From DATJFH01 sp035495815 (GTDB lineage Bacteria; Acidobacteriota; Terriglobia; Bryobacterales; Bryobacteraceae): a DNA stretch of 62,185 nucleotides. The notes under the pieces were generated by a model that was not told where the DNA came from, ran no database searches, and saw nothing but the letters and a program-made list of their open reading frames with translations. Positions 34,758 through 44,118 of this stretch are shown here, one piece after another. Made by a program: the position numbers and the translations under genes. The DNA is taken from contig DATJFH010000128.1 in the NCBI GenBank assembly GCA_035495815.1, positions 1 through 62,185 of the forward strand, given 5' to 3'. The stretch's first letter is position 1, and each line of letters opens with the position of its first letter.

Positions 34758-36335
34758 ATGCTCCGGAACCGGCTTGCCGCGCTGCTGTGCGCCGCCTGCT
34801 TCCTGCTGCCGGGCCTGATGTTCATCCCCTACTTCGGAATTCAGGAAGACGAGGTGATGTTCGTCATCGACTGGTTCCTCCCGGAAATGGCGGTCTCCAG
34901 TTTCAAGGTGGGACCGATGCGGACCCCGGCGCCCATCATGCTGATGAGCTACGTGGGCGCGCTCAAATCCTGGCTCTACGCGCCGCTGATGCTTTCGCTG
35001 AAGCCCTCGGCGTGGATGCTGCGGGGACCGGCGCTGATTCTGGCGGCCGTTACGATCTACCTGTTCTACGAGTTCGCGCGGCGCGCGTGCGGCTCGAGAG
35101 CGGCCTGGATCGCGGCCGCCCTGCTGGCCACCGATACCAGTTATCTGCTGACGTCCTGCTTTGACTGGGGACCTTCGGTGATCCAGCATCTGCTGCTGAC
35201 AGGCGGCGCGCTGCTCGTCTGGAGATTCTTCGACGGAGGGCGCGTCCGCCACCTGCGCGCGGGAAGTTTCCTGTTCGGGCTCGCGGTGTGGGACAAAGCC
35301 GTTTTCCTGTGGATGCTGGGCGGGCTCGGGCTCGGCGTGGGCCTGGTGTACTGGCGGCAGTGCCGGCGGGCGCTGGGGCCGGCGCCGGCCGTTCTGGCCG
35401 CCGGGGCGTTCCTCGCGGGCGCGCTGCCTTTCGTCGCCTACAACGCCGGTCACGGCTGGGAAGCCTTCAACCGGCCTCGGGTGGTTATGAGCGAGCTGCC
35501 CGGCCGCGTCGGGATTCTCCTCACGACACTCGAAGGCTCGGCGCTCGACCACGCGCTGCTGCGCGACGACGCCCCCCCGGCCGGAGGCAGGCTCCGGGGC
35601 ATCGAATGGATGTCGCGGTGGATCGACTCGGCTGCCGGCGGAGTGTCGCGCAATCCGATGGCGTGGCTGCTGGCGGCGGCGGTGGCGATGCTCCCGGTCC
35701 TGCGGTCGAAAGCCGCGTTCGCCGGACTGCTGTCGTTAACGTTCGCTTACGGCTTCATGCTGATTTCGAACGGCGGGGGCGCGGCTCATCATGTGGTCCT
35801 GTTGTGGCCGCTGCCCCATTTCGTGATCGCCGCGGCAGGCGCCGCAGCCCTCGAGCGGACTCCGCGCGCCGTCTTCGTCCCGCTGATCGGCGCCGTCTGC
35901 ATTCTCAATCTTCTGACCACCAACCACTACTTTGCCGGCGCGTCCCGAACCGGAACGGGCCTCCTCTGGACCGACGCCAGCTGGCAATTGCCCCAGGCCC
36001 TGGGAGACATGCGGGGACGCGCCGTGCTGGCCGCGGACTGGGGAATCCTGGGTCCCGTCGTGACGCTGACCAAGGCCCGTTTTCCGGTGTACGCCATCTC
36101 CGACCTGCTGACCACCGATACCCTCGACGCCGCGCAGCAATCCGTGCTGGCCGGCGCCATCGCCACACCCTCGAATGTGTTCGTCGCTCACGTGGCCGGC
36201 AGCGAGGTTTTCAGCGGCGTCAACGCCCGTTTGGAGGCTTTCGCCGGCCGGCGCGGATTCCGGAAGGCGCTGGTGCGCACCGTGCACGACAGGCGGGGAC
36301 GGCCCGTGTTCGAGGTCTTCGAGTTCAGGTCTTAG
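34758..36335 (+). CDS. Membrane glycosyltransferase, GT39/ArnT-like (GT-C fold)
   Basis: A 525-residue integral membrane protein with about ten hydrophobic segments. The first periplasmic loop carries the acidic pair typical of GT-C enzymes (YFGIQEDEVMFVIDWF), and a second loop has TDTSYLLTSCFDWGPSV. The soluble C-terminus is about 90 residues. Such enzymes transfer a sugar from a polyprenyl-phosphate donor to proteins or glycolipids on the outer face of the membrane. The 3' end overlaps the convergent GMC gene by 11 bases. Donor and acceptor are unknown. Confidence 0.78.
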   Translation: MLRNRLAALLCAACFLLPGLMFIPYFGIQEDEVMFVIDWFLPEMAVSSFKVGPMRTPAPIMLMSYVGALKSWLYAPLMLSLKPSAWMLRGPALILAAVTIYLFYEFARRACGSRAAWIAAALLATDTSYLLTSCFDWGPSVIQHLLLTGGALLVWRFFDGGRVRHLRAGSFLFGLAVWDKAVFLWMLGGLGLGVGLVYWRQCRRALGPAPAVLAAGAFLAGALPFVAYNAGHGWEAFNRPRVVMSELPGRVGILLTTLEGSALDHALLRDDAPPAGGRLRGIEWMSRWIDSAAGGVSRNPMAWLLAAAVAMLPVLRSKAAFAGLLSLTFAYGFMLISNGGGAAHHVVLLWPLPHFVIAAAGAAALERTPRAVFVPLIGAVCILNLLTTNHYFAGASRTGTGLLWTDASWQLPQALGDMRGRAVLAADWGILGPVVTLTKARFPVYAISDLLTTDTLDAAQQSVLAGAIATPSNVFVAHVAGSEVFSGVNARLEAFAGRRGFRKALVRTVHDRRGRPVFEVFEFRS

Positions 36336-37974
36336 CGTCCCGCAATATTCCCGCCGATACCCAGTAAGCCAGCGCCTGAATCGTCAGCGAGGGGTTGAAG
36401 CCGCCGGGATTTACCAGCAGGCTGCCGTCGGCGATGTATACGTTCTGTATGCCATGCACGCGCCCCATCCGGTCCGTGACCGAGGAGGCGGGGTCCGTTC
36501 CCATGCGGCAGCTTCCCAGCTGGTGTGTCGAAATACCGGACGCCGACTTCGGAACGACGCGCGGCGGCACGACGGTCTTCGCGCCCGCCTCGTGAAGCAG
36601 GTCCGCGCAGCGGTCGGCCATGAACTGCTCCTGCTCGGCGTTGCGCGGATGCTGGCGATACGTGATCCGGCTGACCGGCACGCCGCGGGCGTCCCGCACC
36701 TCCGGATCGGTGTCCACCCGGTTCTCCCCGCGGGGCAGCGTATGGCAGGTGGCGTACAGCCAGATGGACCGCAGAAAATAATGGCGATAGAAATCGCGCA
36801 GGCCGGACCCGTAAGGTGGGACGGAATCGGGCAGTTGGATGCGCCGTACGAAGGCCAGCGGGGGACGGGTGTGATAGTTGCTGATTATGCCTGCGAGGCG
36901 GCCGGCGGCCGGGTCTCGGAACTGGAAATCGTCCACCGCGAAGCAGACCCCGGGTCCGAGCAGATCGGTCACCACGCGGTCGAACAGGCCATAGGCGAAC
37001 AGGCCGCCGTCGTTCTCGATATTGCGGCCTACCTGATCGTGCCGGTTGCCGATCCCCGAAGGAAAGAATCTCGACTTCGAATTGAGCAGCAGGCGCGGAG
37101 TTTCGGTGGCGGAGGCGCAGACCACAATCACCCGGGCCGAGAGCCTCCGCCAGCTCTTCGACCCGGACGTCTGGTACAGGACGCCGTCCGGGCGGCCTTG
37201 TGCGTTGACGGTAATCTCCCGTACGAATGAGTCGGGGATGACCCGGCACAGTCCGGTCCGGACAGCTTCCGGGATCACGGTGACCAGGGTGGAGGACTTG
37301 GCGCCGGCTTCGCATCCGAATCCGTTGCAAAAGGCGCAGCGGACACAGGCAGCGCGGCCCCGGTATGGCTGCGACAGGATGGCGAGCGGCGTGTGAAACG
37401 GCTTCCAGCCCAGCCGCAGGGCGGCCGGATAGAGTACGGCGGCCTCCATGTTGTCCGGCAGCGGCGGCAGGGGCAGCGGCTTTCGCCGCGGCGGGCCGTA
37501 CGGGTTTTCCTCGCCGCTTACACCCAGCTCGTACTCCGCCTTCTCATAGAAGGGTTCGAGATCGTCGTAGGAGACCGGCCAATCCGCCAGATTCGCGCCG
37601 GGGACGTCGCCCAGCAGGGAACGGAGCCGAAAGGTCTCCGGCCGGAAGCGCCACGCCATGGCCCCGTAAAAGACCGACCCGCCGCCGACCATGGCGGGCA
37701 GCGTCCCGTAAAGTCCCGTTCGGGGCTTGACGACGGTGGACGGATCGCGGCTGGAGGGCCGGGTCGTACGTACTTCCACCGGATCCGGTCCGAAGGGCGG
37801 CGTCTCGATGGCGGTAGTCCAGCTGTCGCGCGTTTCGCGGTGGCCGAAGGTCTTGAGCCACGGGCCACGCTCGAGCAGGGCGACCGTCCAGCCCGCGCAG
37901 GCCAACTCTTTGGCGACGATCCCGCCGCTCGCCCCGGCTCCCACCACGATCGCGTCCACCCGGCCCGATTTCAT
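36325..37974 (-). CDS. GMC-family FAD-dependent oxidoreductase
   Basis: A 549-residue GMC oxidoreductase. The FAD dinucleotide fold is VDAIVVGAGASGGIVAKELACAG at about 6-28. GGGSVFYGAMAWR follows, then a cysteine cluster CVRCAFCNGFGCEAGAKSS. The C-terminal GMC part has HQLGSCRMGTDPASSV and NVYIADGSLLVNPGGFNPSLTIQALAYW, with the catalytic His and Asn region. It should oxidise a sugar or alcohol, passing electrons to an unidentified acceptor. No gluconate-dehydrogenase small subunit gene lies beside it. The cysteine cluster resembles that of other bacterial sugar GMC dehydrogenases. Confidence 0.9.
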   Translation of the reverse strand: MKSGRVDAIVVGAGASGGIVAKELACAGWTVALLERGPWLKTFGHRETRDSWTTAIETPPFGPDPVEVRTTRPSSRDPSTVVKPRTGLYGTLPAMVGGGSVFYGAMAWRFRPETFRLRSLLGDVPGANLADWPVSYDDLEPFYEKAEYELGVSGEENPYGPPRRKPLPLPPLPDNMEAAVLYPAALRLGWKPFHTPLAILSQPYRGRAACVRCAFCNGFGCEAGAKSSTLVTVIPEAVRTGLCRVIPDSFVREITVNAQGRPDGVLYQTSGSKSWRRLSARVIVVCASATETPRLLLNSKSRFFPSGIGNRHDQVGRNIENDGGLFAYGLFDRVVTDLLGPGVCFAVDDFQFRDPAAGRLAGIISNYHTRPPLAFVRRIQLPDSVPPYGSGLRDFYRHYFLRSIWLYATCHTLPRGENRVDTDPEVRDARGVPVSRITYRQHPRNAEQEQFMADRCADLLHEAGAKTVVPPRVVPKSASGISTHQLGSCRMGTDPASSVTDRMGRVHGIQNVYIADGSLLVNPGGFNPSLTIQALAYWVSAGILRDAKT

Positions 37975-38151
37975 GCTCTCTCATGCTAGTGTAGGCCGCC
38001 CCGCGGTACAACCCAGGGCTGCCTCGGCGGCACGGCGGTTACCTAGGTCCGGACTAAGGTGAACGGGGGGCCCGTTCGGGAATCGGCGCCTAGAAAGCAG
38101 AATTTGTGGGGCCCCCATGATGGAATTCCGGATTCCATCGCGCTCCTACAA

Positions 38152-39087
38152 ATGAGAACGATGCTTAACGACAGAATGACCGCACAATCGGAAGCTTCTC
38201 CTGGCCCGGACCTCGGCGGGATTCGACGCCTGGAGCTGCATCTGCCCTTCAAGCCCGGAACCGTCAACGTCTACCTGGTTCCTCGGGAAACCGGTTGGAT
38301 CCTGGTGGATTGCGGCATGAACATGCCTGACGCCCTGTCTGCCTACGAAGAGGCCGGCGTGCGTTGGTCTGACATTCGTCAGACAGTCCTGACGCACGTT
38401 CATCCCGATCATTCCGGCATGGCGGCCTGCATTCGCCGGCTTACGGGCGCTCCCGTACGGATGCACCGGAACGAAGAGAATGTTCTGAAGGGCCTGCGTT
38501 CTCCCAAAGCCTGGCTTGCCTGGCAGGGGGACATTCTGAGCCGCGCCGGGGTGCCGGATGTGGAACTGGAAAGAATTCACGAAGCCTCCCTGCGGTTGCG
38601 GGACTACTTTCCCGACCTGGAAGCCGATTCCTGCATCGGGGACGGCGAAGTGCTGGATACGGACCTGGGCCCGATGGTCGCCATGCTGACGCCCGGGCAC
38701 TCCCCGGGCCATCTTTGCTTCTACTTCCCCGAAAAAAAGATTCTGCTGGCGGGCGATCAACTCTTGAAGCCGCGGCAGCCCCACCTGGAATGGACGCCGG
38801 AGGGTTGCGCCCTTACCGATTTCCGCAGCTCACTCGAAAGGATCGCGGGCCTCGACGTGGATTGGGTGCTGCCGTCGCATGGCCGCCCCTACAACGGTCA
38901 TCAGGCGCGCGTTACGGCAATCCTGAATCACTGCCGTGAAATGGACGCACAAATCCGCAATCTCCGGTCGAGCGGGATCGGCAGTCCGCACGAACTGGCC
39001 GGCGCATTCTGGAACAGGACTCTGCCTCCCTTTGAGCATCGGACCGCGGTGTTCGAGATTCTGGCCTATCTGCAGCATCCGAATTAG
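38152..39087 (+). CDS. MBL-fold metallohydrolase
   Basis: About 311 residues. The metallo-beta-lactamase core has NVYLVPRETGWILVDCGMNM, the metal motif THVHPDHSGM, a second histidine in TPGHSPGHLCFY, an aspartate in LLAGDQLL and a final histidine in LPSHGRPYNGH: the full binuclear zinc set of the glyoxalase-II-like group. The C-terminal helix region (~220-311) is the extension often seen in this branch. Several in-frame ATGs (38152, 38161, 38176) are possible; none has a strong ribosome site and I take the first. The substrate, likely a thioester, ester or lactone, is unknown. Confidence 0.82.
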   Translation: MRTMLNDRMTAQSEASPGPDLGGIRRLELHLPFKPGTVNVYLVPRETGWILVDCGMNMPDALSAYEEAGVRWSDIRQTVLTHVHPDHSGMAACIRRLTGAPVRMHRNEENVLKGLRSPKAWLAWQGDILSRAGVPDVELERIHEASLRLRDYFPDLEADSCIGDGEVLDTDLGPMVAMLTPGHSPGHLCFYFPEKKILLAGDQLLKPRQPHLEWTPEGCALTDFRSSLERIAGLDVDWVLPSHGRPYNGHQARVTAILNHCREMDAQIRNLRSSGIGSPHELAGAFWNRTLPPFEHRTAVFEILAYLQHPN

Positions 39088-39109
39088 CAGCGAACGACGG
39101 CTCTCGAGC

Positions 39110-39240
39110 GAGTCCGTCGCGGGCAGCCGGCCGGGCAGCCGACCCACGTGCATGCCTCTTCGCCCCCAGGTCCACCAGGATGCTTCCGTAGCGATGTCTC
39201 TTCGGCCGGGCCCAATCGTATACGCCGATCGCCCGGTGCG
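39110..39240 (-). pseudogene. ISL3-family transposase remnant
   Basis: On the minus strand the translation GVYDWARPK...HRYGSILVDL (39229 down to 39165) matches the first catalytic-aspartate region of ISL3 transposases, usually GVDDWA...YGTILVDLE. After it the reading shifts by one frame to VGRLPGRLPATDSLE, where intact elements read roughly DLLPDRSAETLA. The catalytic Asp-containing pair is altered (VYDW), the frame is broken and both ends are missing. It fills most of the gap between the hydrolase and permease genes. Confidence 0.5.
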
Positions 39241-39384
39241 CCTTGAATTTGCGCTGCTCGATTGCTCCCTGCGGCGAAGGAGAGTATTCGGGCTGGTCTT
39301 GTTGCCGGGTTGTTTCGTAATAGCGAAACCGCCGGCCGCGCTTGGCCATATAGGTGTCAATTTGGCTTGAGATATATTGGCCAA

Positions 39385-40740
39385 ATGGATTTGGCCCGGG
39401 AGCTAGGGTTCTGGGAAGCGCTCGCCATCAACATCGTCTCGATGGTTGGCGGCGGAATATTCGTCGCTATCTCGCTCGTTCTGTCCGCTACAGGCGGACC
39501 GCAAGCCGTGGTTGCCTGGGTCCTTGCCCTGTTCATCTGTTTGTGCGATGGAATCGTTTGGGCTGAGCTTGCCGCTGCGCTGCCTTCTACGGGAGGGCCT
39601 TACCAATATTTACGAGAGGGGTTTGGGCCGAATCGATGGGGCCGCACCGTAGGCTTTCTTTTCCTATGGGGTTCGCTCTTCGTTATGCCGCTGGTTGCCG
39701 CTTCAGTGGCGACGACATTTGCGCAGTTCACTCGCTACCTCCGCCCGGAACTGACAGCCACCCAGGCCAAATGGCTCGCTGCGCTAATCTGCGTCATCGC
39801 CACCGCACTGCTCTACCGTGACATCAAGTCCGTCGGCCGGCTCTCGATTACTTTCTGGATCGTCGTCGTTGGCACAGCAGCATGGGTCATTGTCGTGGGT
39901 TTGTTGCATTTCGATTCGCGCCTTGCATTCGATTTCCCGGCGCGTGCTTTTGAGCCGTCGAAGTCGTTTTTCGCCGGTCTCGGCGCGGGTGCGGTGATTG
40001 TTGCGGTGACGCTGGGCGGGTACGGTACCATTTGTCTCTGCGCAGGCGAAACTCGCAATCCTGAGCGCGTCCTACCCCGCTCGATTGTAGTATCGCTTCT
40101 CGCTGTTGGACTGGTGGGCATTGCGCTAAGCATTGTGGTAACTGGAGTCCTGCCATGGCGGGAAGCGGCGAAGTCATCGCTTGTCGTCTCTGACTTCATA
40201 GAACGCATTCACGGGCGGCGCGCCGCCACTGTGGTTACCGTGCTGGTCCTTTGGGCGACCGCCGGTTGCCTGTTCACGAGTCTCTTAAGTTTTTCCCGCG
40301 TCATCTACGCGGGCGCAGCCGCCGGGCAATTGTTCGCATTTTTGGGGCGGGTCCACCCAACAAGACGTTTCCCCTCGGCGGCGGTGCTTACGATTGGGGG
40401 CATTTCTGCGGCGTTTTGCATTTTCGAGCTCGAGGTCCTCTACCAGGCGCTGAGTGCGCTTGCGATCATCACGCAGCTAATTCCACAACTGATCGCGGCC
40501 GTGCTAATACGTCGAAACCGTCCCGACATTGATCGTCCGTTTCGCATGTGGCTGTACCCGGCGCCCATTGCGGTCGCTTTCGCAGGGTGGCTGTTTGTCT
40601 TAAGTGGCAATCAGACCGTGGTTCTCGCTATTGCCGCTATCGTTACCCTCCTGGGTCTCCTCCTCGACCTAACCCGCGCATACCGCTGCGGAGAGTGGCC
40701 GTTCGAGTTGGCTGCTGCGGCTCTTAAGGGGCACAAGTAA
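39385..40740 (+). CDS. APC-superfamily amino-acid permease
   Basis: A 451-residue transporter with about twelve membrane segments. The first helix carries the APC signature (FWEALAINIVSMVGGGIFVAI, unwound GGGIF), followed by AELAAALPSTGGPYQYLREGFGP in helix 2-3 and GYGTICLCAGETRNPERVLPRSI around helix 6-7. It would import amino acids or amines with protons or by exchange. ATG 39385 begins exactly where the conserved cytoplasmic start lies, after TTGGCCAA. The codon use is visibly less GC-biased than the neighbours (many ATT, TTG, CTT, GTT codons), and it lies against a transposase remnant, so recent acquisition is plausible. Confidence 0.87.
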   Translation: MDLARELGFWEALAINIVSMVGGGIFVAISLVLSATGGPQAVVAWVLALFICLCDGIVWAELAAALPSTGGPYQYLREGFGPNRWGRTVGFLFLWGSLFVMPLVAASVATTFAQFTRYLRPELTATQAKWLAALICVIATALLYRDIKSVGRLSITFWIVVVGTAAWVIVVGLLHFDSRLAFDFPARAFEPSKSFFAGLGAGAVIVAVTLGGYGTICLCAGETRNPERVLPRSIVVSLLAVGLVGIALSIVVTGVLPWREAAKSSLVVSDFIERIHGRRAATVVTVLVLWATAGCLFTSLLSFSRVIYAGAAAGQLFAFLGRVHPTRRFPSAAVLTIGGISAAFCIFELEVLYQALSALAIITQLIPQLIAAVLIRRNRPDIDRPFRMWLYPAPIAVAFAGWLFVLSGNQTVVLAIAAIVTLLGLLLDLTRAYRCGEWPFELAAAALKGHK

Positions 40741-40884
40741 GTCGGCGCCCTTGTCTGATCTTATTCCCTGTGTTGACTCCACCGTCCCACATGCCCACAT
40801 GCCCTTCCCAGGCGCCGTCCCCACATGCCCTGCCCGCATAAGGGCTGCGAAGCCGATGTGCTAGAATCGGCGCTCGGAGCCTAT

Positions 40885-42006
40885 ATGAAGACGGACCTAT
40901 CTCGCAGGGAAATCATGGCTGCCGGCCTCGCCTCGCTCGGGGCGGCGGCGCTGGACGCGCAAGGCGCAAAGCCGGTTCAAGTGGGCATCATCGGTCTCGG
41001 GAACCGCAGCAGGTCGCACCTGGGCGCCCTCAAACCTTCGCCCGACGGCAGGATCGTGGCTCTCTGCGACCTGGACTCCACCCGCATCGAGAACGTGAAC
41101 CGGGGGCTGGCCTCGAAGGCCGAAGCCTATACCGATTACCGCGAGCTGATCAAGGACAAGAACGTCGGCGCGGTTGTGATCGTTACGCCCGGATACCTGC
41201 ACCATGAAATGGCGATAGCCGCCCTGCGAGCCGGCAAGGACGTGCTCATGGAGAAGCCCATGGCCACCAATTACGCCGACGCCCTTGACTTGATCCGCGA
41301 GGCCAAGCGAAGCGGCCGCATCGTCGCCGTGGGAATGCAGAAGCTGTACGCCCGGCCCGAGACCCAGATGCGCAGGGTCGTCGAGAGCGGGCAAATCGGC
41401 GTGCTGCGCTTCATCAATTACCAGGAATACCGCGGAGACTGGTTTCAAGGGACCTGGAAGTATACCGATCCCGCCGGGGGCCGGAAGACGAGCTGGCGCC
41501 TGCTGAACAAGACCGCGGGATCGAGCGAGCTCGAGTTTTCAATCCACGCCTTCGCCACGATCGCCTCGCTGGTGAAGTCGCCCCTGGCACGGCTCTCGGC
41601 CTCCGGCGGGGTGGTTCATTATAAGGACCGCGAGACGCGGGACCTGTCGTCGTTCATCGCCGACTTCGAGAACGGCTCGCGTTTGAATTATTCCTTCTCC
41701 TGCTTTGCTCCCTATGGAACAATCTCGGCCTGCCTGGCGCTGGGCGACAAGGGGCTCCTGAAGAATGAAAACGGGCAGTTGATGTTCGCGTCCGGCTCGG
41801 GCCGGCCCGCGCCGTTGAAGATCGATGCGGACATCTCGACCGACAGCGCCGAGACCCAGATGTACCGCGAATTCTTCCAGAACGTGCGCGACCGCAAGCC
41901 ATCTCCGCTGCGGCCGGAGATCGCGCTCGAGCCCGCCAAGATCGCTTACGCGGCCGAGATGAGCATTGCCGAGCGCCGCATCGTGACCGCCAGGGATTTC
42001 GCATGA
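40885..42006 (+). CDS. Gfo/Idh/MocA-family oxidoreductase, exported
   Basis: A 373-residue enzyme with a twin-arginine-like leader (SRREIMAAGLASLGAAALDAQG), then the Rossmann motif VGIIGLGNRSRSHL and IVALCDLDSTRIENV, VIVTPGYLHHEMAIAALRAGKDVLMEKPMAT with the conserved Lys-Pro, and a C-terminal alpha/beta domain (ELEFSIHAFATIASL). It would oxidise or reduce a sugar with tightly bound NAD(P) in the periplasm. The start at 40885 has CGGAG upstream. It overlaps a DUF1080 gene by ATGA; glucoside-3-dehydrogenase-type and 3-keto-glycoside hydrolase activities are a known pairing. Confidence 0.87.
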   Translation: MKTDLSRREIMAAGLASLGAAALDAQGAKPVQVGIIGLGNRSRSHLGALKPSPDGRIVALCDLDSTRIENVNRGLASKAEAYTDYRELIKDKNVGAVVIVTPGYLHHEMAIAALRAGKDVLMEKPMATNYADALDLIREAKRSGRIVAVGMQKLYARPETQMRRVVESGQIGVLRFINYQEYRGDWFQGTWKYTDPAGGRKTSWRLLNKTAGSSELEFSIHAFATIASLVKSPLARLSASGGVVHYKDRETRDLSSFIADFENGSRLNYSFSCFAPYGTISACLALGDKGLLKNENGQLMFASGSGRPAPLKIDADISTDSAETQMYREFFQNVRDRKPSPLRPEIALEPAKIAYAAEMSIAERRIVTARDFA

Positions 42007-42665
42007 GGCTGACACTTCTGGCGCTGCTGGCGTCCCTGCTGCCGGCGGCTGAACCGCGACTGCCGGTTCCCGCTCCCAAGGGCGCGGTGATGCTGTTCGA
42101 CGGCAGGAGCCTCGACGGCTGGGACATCGATTCCCATTGGAAGATCGTGAATGGAGAGCTGCTGATCGATGCCTCCGTTCCGCATCCCCGCTGCCGGATT
42201 CACACAAAGGACAATTTCGACGACGTCCAATTGCACCTGGAATACTGGCTGCCGCTGATGGCGGACAAGACCGGCCAGGCGCGCGCCAATAGCGGGATTT
42301 TTCTCCAGGGCCGCTATGAAGTGCAGATTCTCGACACGTACGGACATCCGCCGGAGATCGACGGCGCGGGCAGTTTGTACAAGATCGCTCCACCGATGGT
42401 CAACGCGAGTTTCGCGCCCGAGCGCTGGCAGAGTTACGACATCACCTATCACGGCGCCCGGTTCAACGGGGACGAAGTGGTCGCCAGGCCGCGGATTACC
42501 GTTATCCAGAACGGCGTCAAGATTCACGACAATGTGGAGCTGCAGGCGTTCAATACGCCGAACGCCAAGGAGACATCCTATGCGCGAACGGGGCCGATCG
42601 TGCTCCAGAATCATCGCTGCCCGGTGAAGTTCCGGAACATCTGGGTGGTTAAAGCGGCCAGATAA
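42003..42665 (+). CDS. DUF1080 protein (3-keto-disaccharide hydrolase type), secreted
   Basis: A 220-residue protein with a short signal peptide (MRLTLLALLASLLPAAEP) and one DUF1080 domain: GAVMLFDGRSLDGWDI, HWKIVNGELLIDA, FDDVQLHLEYWLP, NSGIFLQGRYEVQILDTYG, WQSYDITYHGARF and VKFRNIWVVKA. It is coupled by a 4-base overlap to the Gfo/Idh/MocA gene upstream. Together they could oxidise a glycoside at C3 and then cleave the 3-keto product. Smaller than its paralogue at 32380-33222. Confidence 0.88.
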   Translation: MRLTLLALLASLLPAAEPRLPVPAPKGAVMLFDGRSLDGWDIDSHWKIVNGELLIDASVPHPRCRIHTKDNFDDVQLHLEYWLPLMADKTGQARANSGIFLQGRYEVQILDTYGHPPEIDGAGSLYKIAPPMVNASFAPERWQSYDITYHGARFNGDEVVARPRITVIQNGVKIHDNVELQAFNTPNAKETSYARTGPIVLQNHRCPVKFRNIWVVKAAR

Positions 42666-42705
42666 AGCGCGGAAGCGCCCGAAAAGCCCGCCGCGGACTT
42701 CTGAT

Positions 42706-44118
42706 TCAGCTCGCTCCGTTACCTGTCAGCACGCGCGGGATGGTCAGCAGCAGGATCTTCCAGTCGAGTCCCAGCGACCAGTTGTCGATGTACTGCATAT
42801 CCATGCGCATCCAGGTTTCGAAATCCAGCTTATCCCGGCCCGCCAGGGCCCACAGGCACGTCAGGCCAGGACGCATCCGCAGCCGGCGACGCTGCCATTG
42901 CATGTACTGTTCCACCTCGTCCGGAACAGCCGGACGCGGGCCGACCAGCGACATGTCGCCGCGCAGGATGTTCCACAACTGCGGCCATTCGTCGATCGAG
43001 AACTTCCGCAGATAGCGCCCGATGGGCGTCAGCCTCGGATCGTTCGGAATCTTGACCGCCGTCGTCCGCCGGCTCAGATGCGCCAGCGCCGGCTTCATCT
43101 CCTCGGCGTTCAGGCACATCGACCGGAATTTGTAGAAGGTAAACTTGCGGCCGTTCAGCCCGCAGCGCTCCTGCCGGAAAATAGCCGGACCACGCGACGT
43201 CATCCGCACCAGAAGCGCCACCAGGATCATGAAGGGCAGCAGAATGACGATCGCCGCGCTGGCCAGCGCCACGTCGATCACCCGCTTGATCAGCAGCCGG
43301 ATCTCATCGTGGGGCGCGGCGGAAAAGGTGAGCAAAGGCGTGGACCCGAGTTCGTCCAGGTGGACCTTGCTGTTGACATGCGGAAAGAAATCGACAGCCA
43401 CGCGCGTGCGCACGCCTTCTTCGTCACAGAGCAGGAAGAATTCCTCAAGCTCCGCCAGCCGCTCGCTTCCGACCGCGAAGACGATTTCGTCGATCACCTG
43501 CCGGCGCAGCAGCTGCCGCAGATCCGCGATGGGGAACACCGCATACTCTCCCGCCAGGCGGACCGTTTTCTCTTCCGTGGGGACTTCCGCCAGGAACCCG
43601 AGCAGCCGGACTCCGTAACGGGCGGACCTCTCCAACTCCTCTCCCAGCTTTCTGGACCGCTCGCCCAGGCCCACGATCATGATGTAATGCCGGCCACCCA
43701 GCTGCCGCCGCACCAGGCCGACCATGTTGCCGGCGCCGAGACGGAACAGGCACAGGAAGATCCAGCCATACATTCCGATGAGGCCGAGAAAAGGACGGCT
43801 CAAGTCCAGGCGCAGCACGAACTCGAACAGCACCAGCGCAATCGTGCCGTAGCCGCACTGCCGGAAGGTGTCCCGGAGGATCACCCGCGGCGCGCCCGAA
43901 TCCAACCGGTCGTAGACCTGCAGCCACAGTCCGATCAGCAGCCAGGAGACCACGGTGAAGCTGAGCAGCAGAATCCGGGTCTGGAATTCCAGAGTGAAAT
44001 AGCGCTCGAGCTGGAGCCAGCTTCGTGTCTGATATGCGGCCCAAAAACTCAACGCCGTCAAGGCGATGTCGGAGATGCCAAAAAGAACTCTGGCTTTGCG
44101 GTTGCGTGCGTTCAGCAC
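42706..44118 (-). CDS. Exopolysaccharide polyprenyl glycosylphosphotransferase
   Basis: A 470-residue polyisoprenyl-phosphate hexose-1-phosphate transferase. There are four to five N-terminal membrane segments (to ~125), a CoA-binding-like/Rossmann domain (YIMIVGLGERSRKLGEELE), a further membrane helix near 290, and the C-terminal bacterial sugar transferase domain: GPAIFRQERCGLNGRKFTFYKFRSM, RKFSIDEWPQLWNILRGDMSLVGPRP, and GLTCLWALAGRDKLDFETWMRMDMQYID. It starts exopolysaccharide repeat-unit synthesis by moving sugar-1-phosphate to undecaprenyl phosphate. No other polysaccharide assembly gene is adjacent, so it is an orphan here. Confidence 0.92.
   Translation of the reverse strand: MLNARNRKARVLFGISDIALTALSFWAAYQTRSWLQLERYFTLEFQTRILLLSFTVVSWLLIGLWLQVYDRLDSGAPRVILRDTFRQCGYGTIALVLFEFVLRLDLSRPFLGLIGMYGWIFLCLFRLGAGNMVGLVRRQLGGRHYIMIVGLGERSRKLGEELERSARYGVRLLGFLAEVPTEEKTVRLAGEYAVFPIADLRQLLRRQVIDEIVFAVGSERLAELEEFFLLCDEEGVRTRVAVDFFPHVNSKVHLDELGSTPLLTFSAAPHDEIRLLIKRVIDVALASAAIVILLPFMILVALLVRMTSRGPAIFRQERCGLNGRKFTFYKFRSMCLNAEEMKPALAHLSRRTTAVKIPNDPRLTPIGRYLRKFSIDEWPQLWNILRGDMSLVGPRPAVPDEVEQYMQWQRRRLRMRPGLTCLWALAGRDKLDFETWMRMDMQYIDNWSLGLDWKILLLTIPRVLTGNGAS

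Noticed and set aside
36325..36335. Convergent 11-bp gene overlap (also at 48316-48326)
   Set aside because: Two overlaps of equal length are curious, but the sequences differ and tail-to-tail overlaps of this size are common in compact genomes.
40786..40830. Repeated CCCACATGCCC units before the Gfo/Idh/MocA gene
   Set aside because: Two overlapping and one nearby copy in C-rich DNA look like local simple-sequence expansion, and they are too few and too short to suggest an array or operator set.
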